NCBI GenBank assembly: GCA_973895155.1
Contig: OZ316894.1
Coordinates: 16,244,001-16,308,000 of the forward strand
DNA from: Marsupella aquatica
Lineage: Eukaryota; Marchantiophyta
Direction of reading: 5' to 3'
Length of the DNA: 64,000 nucleotides
The translations under genes were made by a program, and so were the position numbers. The notes under the pieces are model-generated. The model was not told the DNA's origin. It saw only the letters and a list, made by a program, of their open reading frames with translations, and ran no database searches. Below, piece after piece: positions 1-12,888 of the stretch (its first letter is position 1; every line of letters starts with the position of its first letter).

Positions 1-1104
1 GGTTGGGTCTATCGGGGGCCCCAAGCAGCAACAAGAACTGAGGGCCTAGGCATGAGCACTGGGTCGGCTCGATCGCAACGGGCTAAGGCACTCCGCTTGC
101 GGACGCCTAACTAGGAAGTTATGGGCGTTGTCAATTGGTGGCGCGCTTAGACATGCGAGATAGGGTCCAGGTTGGAGGCCAAAAGTTTGGGGACCAAAGT
201 TGGTCCAAGGGTGGCAGGTCTCCAAAAGCATATATGAGGGGAGTGGTGTCTCCTGGGGGCTAAGGGTGAGCCGGAGTCGTGAGCCACGGCGGTCGCGACA
301 CTAAGAGAAAATGTCAAACGGAAACGGCCCCAACAGGAAGTTCGTTGGAGGACTTCTTGGATGCGTTGGAAAGATCTCAAGGAGGGCTACATCCTCCTGA
401 GCTCAGCTAGGTCTGGGGTGCCATAGGTTCTTGGGGTTTGCGGGTGCTATCTCGCCCGTTTGCCAAATCCTGTCGAAATAGCAGCCAAGCCGCGTTTTGT
501 CTCTCAAGGGAGCTTGCGTTGGGGAGGCAAGGCCAAGTAGGCGTGGAGGTTGAGTTCCAAGGGCACTTGGCCCCTAGATCATAATTGGGGCAAGAATTGG
601 GAGTTGGTTGCTAAAGTTGGGGCATTCTGGTCCCGACATGTAGGGACAAGCTTTAGGACAAGTTACGCTAATTGGGCCATGAGGATGTCCTGGGGCAGGG
701 CGGTCAGTCGATGATGGATAGGTACAAGGGAGAACCCGGGCTGCGCCCAAGGAAGGAACTGTTTTGGACGAACAGTGGACGTCGGTTCTGGTTCCGGCTT
801 GTGGCATCGGGAGGACCTATCGTTGACCTACTTACCAATGTCTGTTGAGCTTGAGTTAAAGGATGCTAAACTTGGGAGATCTAGATCTTGAAGGGTTACT
901 TACCGAGACGCTTGGGTGCTTGTGCAGACAGTGAGGACAGTTGAGTAGCGGTCGGGTTGGAGAACAGGTATGGCTTCATATGGGAGGGCCCACTGGTGGT
1001 GCAAGGGGCACTAGGTTGTTTGATCGAGGTGTTCGGACACCAGGGGCACTTAGGCGTGGGTGCTGGGATCGGTGAGGACGCTGGGTGGCAAGGTCCACCA
1101 CTCT
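1..1104 (+). mobile_element. Ty3/gypsy-type LTR, 5' end cut by the window edge
   Basis: This segment is the same sequence, on the opposite strand, as the complete LTR of the gypsy element at 41,982-43,424, and it recurs at 15,932-17,201 and 63,335-64,000. Similarity to the 42-kb copy stops right after GGTCCACCA at about 1,104, where the other copy continues into its primer binding site. Here unrelated sequence follows, so this is either a solo LTR or the 3' LTR of an element lying mostly outside the window. Copies were aligned by eye; the family also gives antisense open frames that I do not regard as genes. Confidence 0.8.
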
Positions 1105-1944
1105 TAGTCACCTTTCACTAGATTCTTGGGAATTCCAGGAAACAATCAAGTCACACTAGTGTTGCACTAATTTAAGCATTAAGCCAAGCTTAAGTTGGAC
1201 CATAAGAGTGCAATCTCAATAGACCAAGAGCAAGCACTCTTGCAAGCACTCATCATTTATACATGGACTACCACTCAAGGGTTATGTCCACAAAATTGAC
1301 ACATCACATGCAAGAAAGCATATGGTCATTTTATTGTTTCTAAGGGAAGACTTACAAAGATTTGCTGTAGAACTCTCTTTTTTTCCAAAGTAAAACCTGT
1401 GAAAACCCACTGGAAGGGGGGCCAAAGCAGCCAGAACAATGGCCAGGCCCCATCAAAGAGAGGCATGACACAAGGGACATGAAGACAGAAAAAAGAAACG
1501 GTAACCTAAAGCAGTAAAGGTCAAATGTCTAAAGGCCATCTAAGTCACCAGCACGGACCACAGGTCAACAATGACAGCAAGAAGAACCTCTTTATTCTGA
1601 AGAACTACCCTCTAGCTAGAGAACACTCAGTCAAAAGAAAGGGCAGCAGTCTAAAGAACTATTCTAGAGAGCCACAACTCACCTAACTACCTAGAAGAGC
1701 TATTGCCCCTAGTAAAATCCCCTAAACAAGTTGCAACATTTTCACCAAGTCACAAAAGCATCCTTTTGTCCCAACCATCTCCTTCTCTTGGTGACCACAA
1801 CGTCCTTAGCAAGGAGGAGTCGCAAGTGCTTGCGACTGGGACCAAAAGTTGCACACAACCCATGAATGTTGTCAGCCATTTCAGAAAGGACTATATTCTT
1901 ATCGGGGGGTTAAAAAGTTGTTCATTTCTAGCAGTCCATGAAGC
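1105..1944. other. No gene seen
   Basis: AT-rich sequence with short, unconvincing open frames only. I see no recognisable coding, RNA or transposon signature between the LTR end and the LINE remnant. Confidence 0.5.
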
Positions 1945-2230
1945 TCACAAGACCTGATACATTGTGAAAGCCACAATTGAGTGTGTGTAGCTGGGGCCTT
2001 TGAAAGTGCCAAGTAGCTGCATAATCTCTGCTGGAAGCCAGAAGATAATACCAGGGAAAAACTGAAACGCCAAACTCCAGCATTTATGAGCAAATTGACA
2101 CGTGAAGAAGAGATGGGGAATAGATTCCAGTTCCATAGAGTAGATCTGGCACATACCATTCCTCTTCACAATTCTAAGGGCTTCTGGTTCCTGTAAAAAG
2201 TCCCTCTGCAAGTACTCTCCAAACTAAAGT
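1945..2230 (-). pseudogene. LINE (non-LTR retrotransposon) remnant, zf-RVT region
   Basis: A minus-strand frame reads an ESIPHLFFTC segment followed by a CW-type pair, preceded by a GMC motif. That is the arrangement of the zinc-binding region found downstream of the reverse transcriptase in plant L1-type elements, where the usual block is E-x-x-x-H-L-F-F-x-C followed by A-x-x-x-W. No RT catalytic domain is visible beside it and the frame is short. I read it as the decayed 3' part of a LINE ORF2. The motif is seen directly; the family assignment rests on knowledge of plant LINEs. Confidence 0.6.
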
Positions 2231-2659
2231 ACAGGATTTCAGGGATAAATCTAAAGTCCAGAGTGACAGCCATATTTTGTGACATTCCAGCTCCGTGAAA
2301 GCAGTACTATGCTTGAGAAATTTAGGGTCATTCAAATCCAATTTTAATACTTATAAGGATTTAAGATAGTGTTTTACAAACCAAATTTATCAATAGGGGT
2401 ACAACCTTTCAGAAAACATTTTTTTTTAAGTTTTAGGGTGTACCTGACCTAAAAATGTCACAGGTGATCAGGGGGTTCCAAATAGTGTGACCCCCAAAGA
2501 CTACTAGAATAGGGGAGCCCTCCCCTTCTGGTCTGTTATGTGCATCTCTTCTTTCCCAGAGCACCCTCCCCGCGCATTGTGTCCTTGATGTGGAGGGAAT
2601 AGCTACGGATCTCAGCTGATTTGTGAGCTGATCTTGTTTAATTGGTGGCTTATGAGGAT

Positions 2660-2760
2660 TCTTAGAGCATATAGTCCCCTCGTGCATACTTCTAGGGACC
2701 TGCCACCTTTGGACCAACTTTGGTCCCTTATTTTTGGCCCCCAACCGGTATCTAGTCCAG
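2660..2760 (-). mobile_element. Degenerate fragment of the gypsy LTR family
   Basis: The block containing GACCTGCCACC, then CTTTGGTCCCT, then GGCCCCCAACC follows the same order and spacing as 42,835-42,900 of the minus-strand gypsy LTR. Sequence on either side does not match, so this is a short decayed piece. Confidence 0.5.
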
Positions 2761-4305
2761 ACCATAACTTATGGCTCGTACCTCTGTCGGTGATGCTTCA
2801 CATAGCATCAAATTTAGATCGATTGGGAGCTCATGTGGTGCTACCAATAACCACTCATGACCACCTTCCTTAAGACGCCTTCTTGACCTCAGGGGGGAAT
2901 AGTAATGGCTTGGCAATCGCGTCTCCTTAGAAACATGTCGCCTTTGGCATTGTGAACAAACAAACTTGGGAACAATGAATTAGTGTCAGCATTAGAGAAT
3001 GACTTTACAGAGGAGTCTTTGACAAGGATTGTATTGATTTTGTACAAACACATGCATCATCAAAAGCATCTCCAACTATTTTCAATTCCTTCGGAATTAT
3101 GTTTGCCTTCCCATCAGTAAAATCTGGCCTCTGACATTCAGTGTTGAATGCATCCTTCCAAGCCTTTTTGAGGCGTCCTTGGAGAGAGAGACTTGTGACT
3201 GCTCAAGATTTCAAGGTGGAAATACATCAGTATATAGATCAGAACCTTGTTATATAGGGAACATCAGTCTTCCATGATACTAACTTAGAATGAATCATAT
3301 GTACAAAGGTGAACACAGAACCAGGTATCTAGGTTGGTTTGCAGACGCAATCAATGACAATTGGGAAGTTTCTTGTTGGCAAGGGATACAAGCAGTGCAA
3401 GCAATTTCCTCTAATCCTCCACATAAAGGTACACTGTGCAACTTGCATGATGAAGAGAGAAAGGACCTAGCTTGGCTCCATCATTCTACACTATATAGGG
3501 GGAAGATGGAGAATCGGTTGACAGAGCCACATTCTGTACTGCCATTCTTGCCATATCTACTTCACTCCCTCACTCCCCTGGTTTCTCTTTTGTCATACCC
3601 TCTTGTCAACATTGTTAGAGAATTTTCAGGTACGGGATACTGAAGCTCAAAACATAAGACTGATGCTTACTTGTGGACAGCTTATTGCAGTTTTGAGCCA
3701 AGTTCATGGAAGTGAGGTTGGTAGCATAAAGACTATCTTTAACTGAGAGAACACTTAGATCCGGTGACCTTTCATTGATGGGAGAAAAAGAGTTTGGCCA
3801 CAAGTGAGTACCACTTCAAAATCAATTTCACTGGATAGGTCACTCAACAACACCATTGGATGAATTTTGTTGACTCGTTCACAGTAATCTGATTAAATCC
3901 AACCCAGCAAATAATACCAGCAACAACCTCTGTCATTGCTACCTACAGCAAATTGCGCATAGTCAAAGCATAGATAGGAGACATACCTAAATTCCAAAAT
4001 TATAAATCTCCACTGCACACCTTGGATTTGCTTCAGAATGATGTCTTGTTTGTTTGTCCCTCTTTTGTTCTTGTTTGGTTGTCTCACTCGAGTGAGCTAC
4101 TTTATTGCAAAGCGCAACACAAATCACTTCCAAATAAGCTACTTGGTTGTCAAGTTGGTCCTCAATAATCAATTTAGTTGTTGGTTCAAAGCTCTTTGCT
4201 TGGTTTGTTTCTTCCCCAAACCAAAGGGTTTTGTCAGGTCTGTTGACCTGTTCTTGAAGGTAATGTTTGGGTTTGTGTTAGAAGTGGAACAAAGTTAAGC
4301 CCACT
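2761..4305. other. Intergenic, no gene seen
   Basis: Only short, uncorroborated open frames on either strand (for example a 117-codon plus-strand frame near 3,290-3,643 with no recognisable domain). I see no RNA gene or convincing repeat boundary. Confidence 0.45.
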
Positions 4306-4307
4306 TG

Positions 4308-4640
4308 AGCAATTGGGCTTAGTGGTCAAGACGCAGCCTCTGACCAAAACTCAGGCGCTTTCGATTCCAGGCTGCAAGTCTATACACAGTGTTCCCTGAG
4401 TCAAGGTGCAGCCGCGACTTGATTTGGCCAATGCAAGTCCCAGTGCTATTCAGGTCCAAGTACCTTACGTGCGACACAAGTCCATGCGGGGAGCACAGTC
4501 AACCAACTCCCAACTTAGTGCCACTCCTTGGTCCAGACACAAAGTCTGGTGCCTGAGTGTTGCCCCAAGTGTCTCCAAATTCAAAGTGTCATTACATGCC
4601 ACCCTGACATCCGTTGAGGATGTGCCCTGCAACAATATGT
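4308..4640 (+). mobile_element. tRNA-derived SINE-like unit
   Basis: The head reads CTTAGTGGTCAAGACG (box A-like) and, about 35 bases on, CTTTCGATTCCAGG (box B-like). This is the internal RNA polymerase III promoter layout of tRNA-derived SINEs. It does not fold into a full tRNA with a convincing acceptor stem, and unrelated sequence follows, as in a SINE body. The 3' end is not clear; the end given is approximate. Confidence 0.45.
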
Positions 4641-5009
4641 TGGATCAACGTGCTGCTCATCTCTAGGATATGGATTCTCCATGTATTTAGAGCATATTCA
4701 CATGCCTTGCTTCCTTGCCTAGCAGTAATCATGAGATGGGTCCACAACACCTTTCACGACACAAATTGAGCACTGAGTATGGAGCTGAACCAAGACAAAA
4801 ACCAGATGCACAGAGAATTAAGCTGAACCAAGTTGAAAACCACCTAACCAAGCCCAATCCTAGAGTGCAGAGAATCAATTTGAACCTAAATCAAGTGCAG
4901 GATCTACAAGATCAAAACAAGCTGAAAATGAGATATCAAGCAGAGCTCTGAAATCACCAACAGAGCTCAAGTGGAATTAATCAATGCAATGAGTTCAAGA
5001 AAAAATAAA

Positions 5010-5085
5010 TATGTAGGAACCAGAGTTGGTCCTGGGTGACAGGTCAGCAAAATTCTATATGAGGGAGTTACCTTCACCCTTGCCA
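5010..5085 (+). mobile_element. Degenerate gypsy LTR fragment
   Basis: AGTTGGTCC, then GACAGGTC, then TATATGAGGG fall in the same order and spacing as positions 200-245 of the window-edge LTR. It is short and diverged, and the match was made by eye. Confidence 0.4.
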
Positions 5086-5379
5086 TCATGAGCCTGCAAT
5101 CATGTTGACATCCATTGCAAGTTGACTGGCAACCAACAAATGAACCAGCAATGGTGGCACCTGAGGTTAAGCGATGGGTGCCTGGTTTGTATATCTATCC
5201 CTGTATACCCAATGAGCTGAACCTCAAGAGCACTCCATCTTTGATATTGAAGCTTTAGAGAGAGGAGGACTAGAGTTATTTGCACATGCAGGTGGTTGTG
5301 AGAGCTTAAAACAAAATTTGCTAGATTGTTTGTAGTATATGGGACTAGCCCAATACCTGTGCGTTGCACAAAATGTGTT

Positions 5380-5895
5380 GATGTGAAAAAAGATGTCAAG
5401 GTGAGAAAAAGATGTCGATGAGAGAAAAAATACCGAGGTGAGTAATTAAAATAGGTCAAGGGGTGAGAAAAATATGGCGAGGAGGGAACAAATGGCGAGG
5501 TGAGGGAACAAATGGCGAGGTGAGGGAACAAATGGCGAGGTGAGGAAACATGTAATGACGAGGAAAAGATGTCAAGGACAGAAAAGATATCAAGGTTGAG
5601 GGAATGATGTTGTGGTGAGACAAAGATGTCAAAGTGAAAAAAAGATGGCACAATGATTGAAACAAATATAAGATGTTCAAGGTGACAGAAAATGGCCGAG
5701 GAGAGAAAAAATGTCAAGGTGAGAGAAAAATGTCGAGTGAGAATAAAAAATTGTGGTAATATAAAGATGTCAATGTGAGATAAGATGGTGTGGTGAGAAA
5801 AAGATGGCAAGTCAAGTAAAAGTTGTTGAGGAGAGAAAAATATGAGAAGATTAGAAAAACATGTCAAGCTGAGAAAAAATGTCAAGGCAAGACTT
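5380..5895. repeat. Purine-rich minisatellite with about 20-bp units
   Basis: A run of imperfect repeats built on GATGTCAAGGTGAGAAAAA-like units. The clearest part is three near-identical 20-bp copies at 5,481-5,540 (core ACAAATGGCGAGG). Strong strand asymmetry (plus strand almost all A/G with some T) opens a long minus-strand frame of repetitive HLDIF-type peptide that I regard as an artefact. Confidence 0.85.
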
Positions 5896-8800
5896 GAAAT
5901 TATAAGTTGTACGATTGAGACATGTTATGTGTGATCCCCGCCATACACTTTTGTGGTCGTGTTCAATAACCCATCCATTTCACATAGAAATTTGAGACTC
6001 GAGGTAACGACCACCCCATCATAAAGTCACAATTGAGTTACAGGAAAAAAATTAACTCTAAGTTTTTATATTGAAAGATCTCAAAATTCTAAAAAAAATT
6101 CCAAAATTTCCAATTTGAATCAATTTAATGATTTTCTTAATTAAGTTCTTCATCTTGGGCAGGTGCGGGTAAGCTAAAGGGCATCTTGGACAGATATTTA
6201 TTTTAAATGGGTACATGGATAGATCTGACAGTGTTAAAAAACAATGTATGATAAAAGGTCAAAATTGGTTCACACTTTTTCTAGGGGTAGAGTATGATAG
6301 TGGTAAAAAATGATAGAGTGGATGGCTTAGTATGCATGGATGGTACCAAAAGGACTCTCATGTATTGACAGTCCACTTTTCTTGCTTGGAAAATAGTGTC
6401 ACATTTTTCTTTCACACTAAATGTAATTAATTTTTTGTCTATTCCTTCTCTTTGTCAGATTATTTACTTTTGTGGGCCCTTTACTTTTGTGGGCCCTGCA
6501 AATTCAAATGACGACCACTCTATAAAAGAGTGGGACCTTGTATTATAGTTCTTGATGGGCTTAAGAATATGAACCTTGTGAGAAAGGTTATGTGTAAAGC
6601 TCTAACCAATACACACATGTACACTTTTAAAGCACTCATAAGCTATTGTTTAAAAGACATGGGCACATGCGACTCATGACCAGCCCTTTCTAGCCTTACC
6701 CAAGTGAGCCCGGTACACCAAAGAAATATAAGATTGGTCAATTCCGTCGCACATAATCTAATAACCGAACTTCACCTGTTTGCAGATTCCAGTGCTGAAA
6801 CAATCAGACGGAACAACTGAAAACATAACTTGGCACAGCTGGTAACCACAGGCAGGTTTACTACTCAAAGGGGACGTCGACTCGGGAGATGATACATGTT
6901 TAATGGTTGCTAATCTAGTAATACTTCACTAAATTTCAAGTGCTGGGTGGTACAAGCGAACCATGAACCCTGTCCAGGCCCAAGAGTTGCCGGAACTTTC
7001 TTGGGCATCACTTCCCCTTCATCGGAAAACCAGCTTTCCTTTCTAAAAAAGGTACTCACTTTACTCTATGAACAACCCGAATGTGAGACATGGGTATACA
7101 ATTTGGAAACATGGAAAGGGAAACCGATTTTGCAGAAGGTGGGTAACTACTCCATAGAACTGCTTCTCCCTATTTGAACGTCCCGTTAAACACTTCTCCC
7201 ACAGTCCACCCAAAATACTCGTTTCTCTCGGACGGCACTTCCACAATATTTCCAGTCAAACACTTCACTCACTCCACCTACGCTCCACTGACGATACTCG
7301 GCAAACGAAATTCCAACGTCTTACAAGACGAGAAGTACAGCTGATTATCTAGGCCAACACTTCCACACTACTTAATGCAGCTGTTTAAACATTTCAGCGA
7401 AGACATCATATACGACCGGTTTCATTGGACTTCCAAGGCATTTTCATGCAAAGGGAAATCAACTGATGCATGATACAAAACAGCGCTTTACAAATGAGCT
7501 TTACTTATACACAACATCAGGCTGGACACAATTCAGTTCGAATACTCGACAACTCTAGACGCTTTACTCTTCTGACTCGTACACTTAAGGGACTCACACG
7601 ACGAAGGAATCAAACTGTTCGTTGTCCCTGAAAGGAAACGATGATGCATTAAATAACAGACCATTATAATGAAGGACAATCGGAGAATGAGTAAAAAGTA
7701 TTTTCTTACTCGTTTAAATATTGCCCATCCATAAATATATATTATGTATATTGTCACATGTAGAAATCGAAGTGTAGAAGTCAATTCTTAAATTGTTCGC
7801 TAAGTTCTTCGCTAGAAGAATTCAAGATGTTCACGACGTAAAAGAATGAACTTTTTCAAGGAGTCTTCAGGGCATAACAAATTCGTAAAAAATTATTCAA
7901 GCTCTGATACAATCCCCCAGACGGCTCGCCTCCGTGCCAAGCTGTGTGCAAATTGCAAAGGTAATTCATATCCAGCAAGTGGGGCGTCCTCTGAACGACG
8001 TAACAAAAACCCTATCAAAACAGACAAACGTATCGCTTGCACATCAATTAGCTGTACAGGCTAACAATAAAACCTCCCTCAGTGACAAAACATCCGAAGC
8101 TATTTGAGGTCACTCTGTAAAGAATGAATCCTTAAACCGAAGGTTTTGTCACAAGGCCATGTCACAAAACGACTACTCTCCATTCTCAAATCATGTCAAA
8201 AGCAAAGTATTGATTTAGCATGTTCTGCTCTGCCTTCTTCCAGCCTGCCGTCACCAGCTATGCACTGAGAAACCCAAACAAGTTGAAAAAGCCTCAAATA
8301 TAGCCGACATGTGCTTACAGTCCCTTTCAAGACTGATGCACAGTGCATCCACCGCCAGTCCCGTTGACCACTGTCAGGTTCAACTTCGCAGGTTCACGGG
8401 AATGAATTCTCAAGGATTCGAAAAATCCGAATGTTCTTCATAGACAAGCCGGATGTCGCATGGGTCCAACCCTCAAAGATGGAGCACTGCCATATTAATC
8501 TGAACCAATCATGGAAAAGGTACTGAAAGTATCGTTGAGGTCGATATCCAGGGCCAAATTCATTGCGAATGAGCTCTAGTTCATATGGATGAGATTGATT
8601 TTGAAGTGATTCCAACCATTTCAACCTTGTTTGCCGTCGGGGAATAGCCACTCCGCTAGAAGAGTTGACATCGTAGGGAACCTCAATAATACCGACTTAG
8701 TTGGCCGGCAAGATTATGTTCAGATGCGTCTCCACCGCACGGCGCCATGAGAATGTTAAGATTCATCGTGACTAGCACCAGAAAGAGTATCGAGAACATT

Positions 8801-9134
8801 TCCACTTGCTACGGCAAGTCCAAGGACATTTGCGGAAAAGGCTGACCTCAACTTCCATCGTGTGAATAAAAAAAGACCACCAATTGGAACCCAGAGCTTT
8901 CCCCGTATGAGCAACACACCACAAGAAGAGCAAACGCTCGAGAGCAGAGGTCAAAGTCGTACGGATAGCACCTATATAGAGGCCAAGAATTGCACAGTGC
9001 CTCAACGTTTATGATTCTGCAGGCTGTTGTCTCAAAATCTCCACCGGGCTTACGTACGTCAAGGTCGGCCACCAAAACCTTGTCTAGCGAATGGATGGGC
9101 CGACCACCTGAACGACGAAAATCCCTGATGGAAC
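5896..9134. other. Intergenic region downstream of the ABI3-like gene
   Basis: No gene recognised. A 17-bp tandem duplication sits at 6,463-6,496 (unit TTTACTTTTGTGGGCCC). The part from about 8,300 to 9,134 is directly 3' of the ABI3-like stop on the minus strand and probably includes its 3' UTR, or possibly further exons, because a consensus splice donor overlaps the stop. Confidence 0.5.
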
Positions 9135-12100
9135 TTACTTTTCCTTTCTGTCGATGGCGGACGATGTAACATCCTCCTCCTTAGCTGTGCCAGAAGGAGT
9201 CAACTCCAGCAACTCGACATCAAAAGACTCCAAACTTGGAAATCGTACCAAATTCTCTGTGCCTTCTCCCATTGGAGCGTCTGGCAGATCCGCAAAATTT
9301 AATAAATCATCATGAGAGGTTACAATGGCACCGACAGCCACACACGATTGAGAAGCTCCATCACGTCCAGAAGCCAAAGTTGATTCCGTCCCTGACAGGG
9401 ACGATGTTCCGCTACTACAAGTTCCCCCTGGAGAACTCTGCTCACGGATTTCTTTCGTATCCCCTTCCACGTCCTCGCTGCGACCTAGGCCAGGCAAACT
9501 ATCGATGCAATCCTGAGCTTTACGTGCACGAATAATCTGCAAAACAAAATAACTCGACAATGAAAAATAAAGCCAAGGAAGAGGTATCCGTACACATAAA
9601 CAATCATCCATCCAATCAGCTCGTATTGCGCTCACTAGATCTATATACCTCAACATGCGACTGAACTTGAGCAACAAAAAATCCAAATAGTGAAAGTCAC
9701 ATCGCTTGCTACTAGGCTGCCCCTCGAAGACACTTACGTAAGTTCCTTGCTGCTGATTCCTGTACATCAGCATCCTGTCAGACTCTTGAAGACGGTGCTT
9801 TTTAACAAAATCCCCTGCAAAACATTGCCGATTGCCAGGACATGAAAGCTCAGAAACCATCCTACTGATAGATTGAAGGACACAGACGAGGATTTTATTC
9901 GCTACACAGTAAGAACAGCGGATAATGGGGACAGATATCTTCATCTTCTTTCCGCCACTGACAAGTACTCAAGAACCCACCGGAACCTCAAGTGGCTGAA
10001 CAACAACGGCAACAGTCTTAGTCCCCTGTGTTCCAGTCATCCAACAATCTCTCCTAGGAGGATCGTTCAATTATCCTATTGCAACTGCATCCCATGTAGA
10101 CAATAGGTAGACAGCTTTCAGAATCCTTTGCCTTAGGGTGATGCTTGGCGGAAGCAACTGGTAGGAGGATTAATCGCAGCCATGATGTCTACCGGGTGAA
10201 CACACAAAGTGATCGGTAACTTGAAGAGCATGGCATTCAGAATGCAAGACGTACCAGTGTTTTCCAATAAGTACATGCGACTTTTGTTGTTGGGCCAAAA
10301 CCTGCACACGTTGAAGAGGATGTGGTTTTGAGGGTCTCCAGGTAATCCACTGTTCTTAAACAAATGACTTTCCCGAGGTTCACAAAACGCTGTAATCGAA
10401 CCTTAGCAGGGAATAGCTATCAAGAATGACAGCTTACCGATATCTTAGTGTCATCATTTCGCCCGTGTCGTAGTCTTCGCAAGCAAACTGAATTCCTTCC
10501 CTTGCACACAGCGATGGAAGATGGCTTTCCGCATCTTTCTGGGAACAGGAAGAGCAGTACAAGTACGTCGTTAATCCCTGTCTTGTCTGAGTAGTCGACA
10601 CCAAGAAACGAACGAAATAGAACACCGAAGTAAGCCAACAAACGACATCTTCAGGACGGTGGGTAGTACAAACCTTGGGGAGGACTATTCTGCCCAGATT
10701 GCCCACGTCGCTCGGTCTCAGCACTTTCATCAGCAGAAACTTCAGATTTTCCTGATCCTTTCGATCTATAGTCCTACACTGGAGAACCGAATTGAGGGAA
10801 GTCAGACAATGAAACAAACCATGCCCTGCAGCTGCAAACGCAATGCCGATCAACTTTTGACAGTGAATGCATAAAACTTCAGTGAAGACTTCAGTATGCA
10901 AGGGTCGTTCTCAGACGTACGGCAGGTCCTTCGGATGCAGGCCTTCCTTGCGACCGGCAAATACTCCGCAATGAACCTGGCGAACACACGCCACCAGACT
11001 TGCCTGCGAGAAGAGTACCGGACTCAAAGGCGCCACGATTGACCTGATGTAGAGCACCCTTCCGATTGCGGTCCATCCTCTGCTTTCGTGCCAACCTTGT
11101 GGATGCTGCAGGACTACCCACCTTTAACTTACCCACCACTGAGGCTCCCAGTCGGGTGCCTGAACCTGACTGACGCTGCTTTCGATCGACTGAGCTTCCT
11201 GGGGATAATGGATACCCTAAGGAACCAAGCCTATCAATCAGGCCACATCCATGAACCGAACTACCCAAGGTGCCCAAAGTGTCGTCGATTAAAACATGCC
11301 CTTGGGTGCCAAAGGCAGCATTAAAGTCCAAAGAGTGGGGATCCGTAGGCGGACTTGAAGGAGTTATATTGAAAGGCCCGCCGGGCGCAAACGGATTCCC
11401 TCCCACTGCACAGAAAATGCCCTGAGTCCCCTGCCCTTCAGCCGTGGTACTCAAGTAGGAAGGGAACTCACTGGTCGAGCTCTGTGATGTAGAGTAGCCT
11501 GCGCGAATGGGTGAATGACGCCGGATCTTGCTCTGCTGCTGGTGAGACAAAGTGTCATCGTAGGAAATCAAGTCATGAGCACAATGCACTCCGCTGCCAT
11601 CAGGAGATGGAGAAAGCTTCCGGATCAACTTCGCTGGATGCGTTTTCTCCTGTCGTATTGCTTCATATTCGCGCTTGGGCGGTACCCAGTCTCTTGGAGA
11701 CATGTCTTTGAGCACTGCAGCTGCGCCGGAACTGCCCTGTGATTGCAGTCCACCACCGACAATTCTATCAGGCACACCGATAAAAACAGCTTGATGCTTA
11801 GGCAGGGCCTGCTGCTGTTGCTGCCGACTCTGGTAATTAGAAGGCAACTGACTGTACTCTCCACTCCCGTGCTCACTCCTCAAATCGCAAAGACTGTCGT
11901 TGTTGTCCCGGCACGATGAACTGGAGCTAACCAAGCTAGAGAAGTCCGCCGGTGAAGAGTGGCTCAAGTTGCCCTGATGTTGATTATGATGGAGACTCCC
12001 GAAGTGCTGTCCCCCACCACCACCGTCAACCACGCTCCCACAGTCGAGATTGGACAACGAAAATTGGTCAATTCCATCCAAGCGACGGGAGAGGAAGTCC

Positions 12101-12888
12101 GAGTGAGACAGGTCACATGGTTGACTGGATTGAGAGTTATGACGATGCCGTGCCTCCAGCCAGAACAGAATGGCTCTAATAATACCACGCAGACCTTTCT
12201 GACCCCCACCAAGCCTCTGGATGCCTTCCACTAAGACACTCTCTTTGATCTTGGTAGCTCTAAGTTGAGCATACAGTTGCGCTGTCGCGCACGAACCCTT
12301 CCGTTGTGCAGCCTCCTCTGTTGTTAGGTCCGACGTGTATCCTGGGGAGCCTGATTCATCAACAAGGCCTCTACTGTGGCTCCCCCCGATCTCTACATTA
12401 CTGCCGTCTGCACCACCACTTCCCGACGAAGTACCGATAGAGTCTCGTCCAACAGCAGTACCAACAGAACCGGAGTGAAGAAAACTACTTCCTGCAGAAA
12501 TATCCATGGGCTCATCGCGAAGCCACGTACAAACATCTGCCTCAGCAGGAGAACTGCGCTGCTGGTGCAGTCTGCTGAACTGGTTGTGATAATTGCTACC
12601 TTTTACGTCGGTGGAGCTAGACATGGCCATCAAGCCGTGGTTGGAGGCGTCTCGAGGAAGAGGAGAAGGAGAGGAAGATTCGGGCGGCTTCGCAGCGTAA
12701 GTGCCCCTACTACTCTCATCTACCACCACCTTCCTTTTGAGACCACGGCCCGGACTGGACGACGAGTGACGCCAAACATGGCCGTCATTCAATGCACTGC
12801 CGAAGTGGTGCTGCCCAATTGTATTGTGCCGTTCAAGAAGCGGGGCTCGGGACGAGCAGCAGCAACCTGCGTTGACTCCATCCCACAA
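9135..12888 (-). CDS. ABI3: ABI3/VP1-like B3-domain transcription factor (six coding exons)
   Basis: Exons on the minus strand: up to 12,888-10,921; 10,778-10,674; 10,538-10,438; 10,301-10,255; 9,814-9,738; 9,536-9,135. All junctions are GT-AG and the phases agree, giving about 899 codons from the first open codon. Exon 1 holds a B1 domain (about residues 200-252, core RLGGGQKG then FWLEARH) and a basic B2 segment near 597-612 (ARKQRMDRNRK). Exons 2-5 join into a B3 DNA-binding domain with [36 protein letters not shown] and a QQQGTY block. ABI3/VP1 proteins act in the nucleus on RY (CATGCA) elements in abscisic acid, seed and desiccation programmes. The start is unsettled: the open frame reaches a stop about 50 bases above 12,888 without an ATG, so translation begins at an internal ATG (12,630, residue 87) or in an upstream exon. 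The TAA at 9,137-9,135 lies inside a perfect GTAAGT donor, so a further 3' exon is possible. Confidence 0.93.

Noticed and set aside
4308-4400. Functional tRNA gene
   Set aside because: Box A and box B are present but no acceptor stem or consistent cloverleaf could be drawn; better read as a SINE head.
5100-5885. 261-codon minus-strand ORF
   Set aside because: Its repetitive HLDIF-like peptide is the translation of the minisatellite complement.
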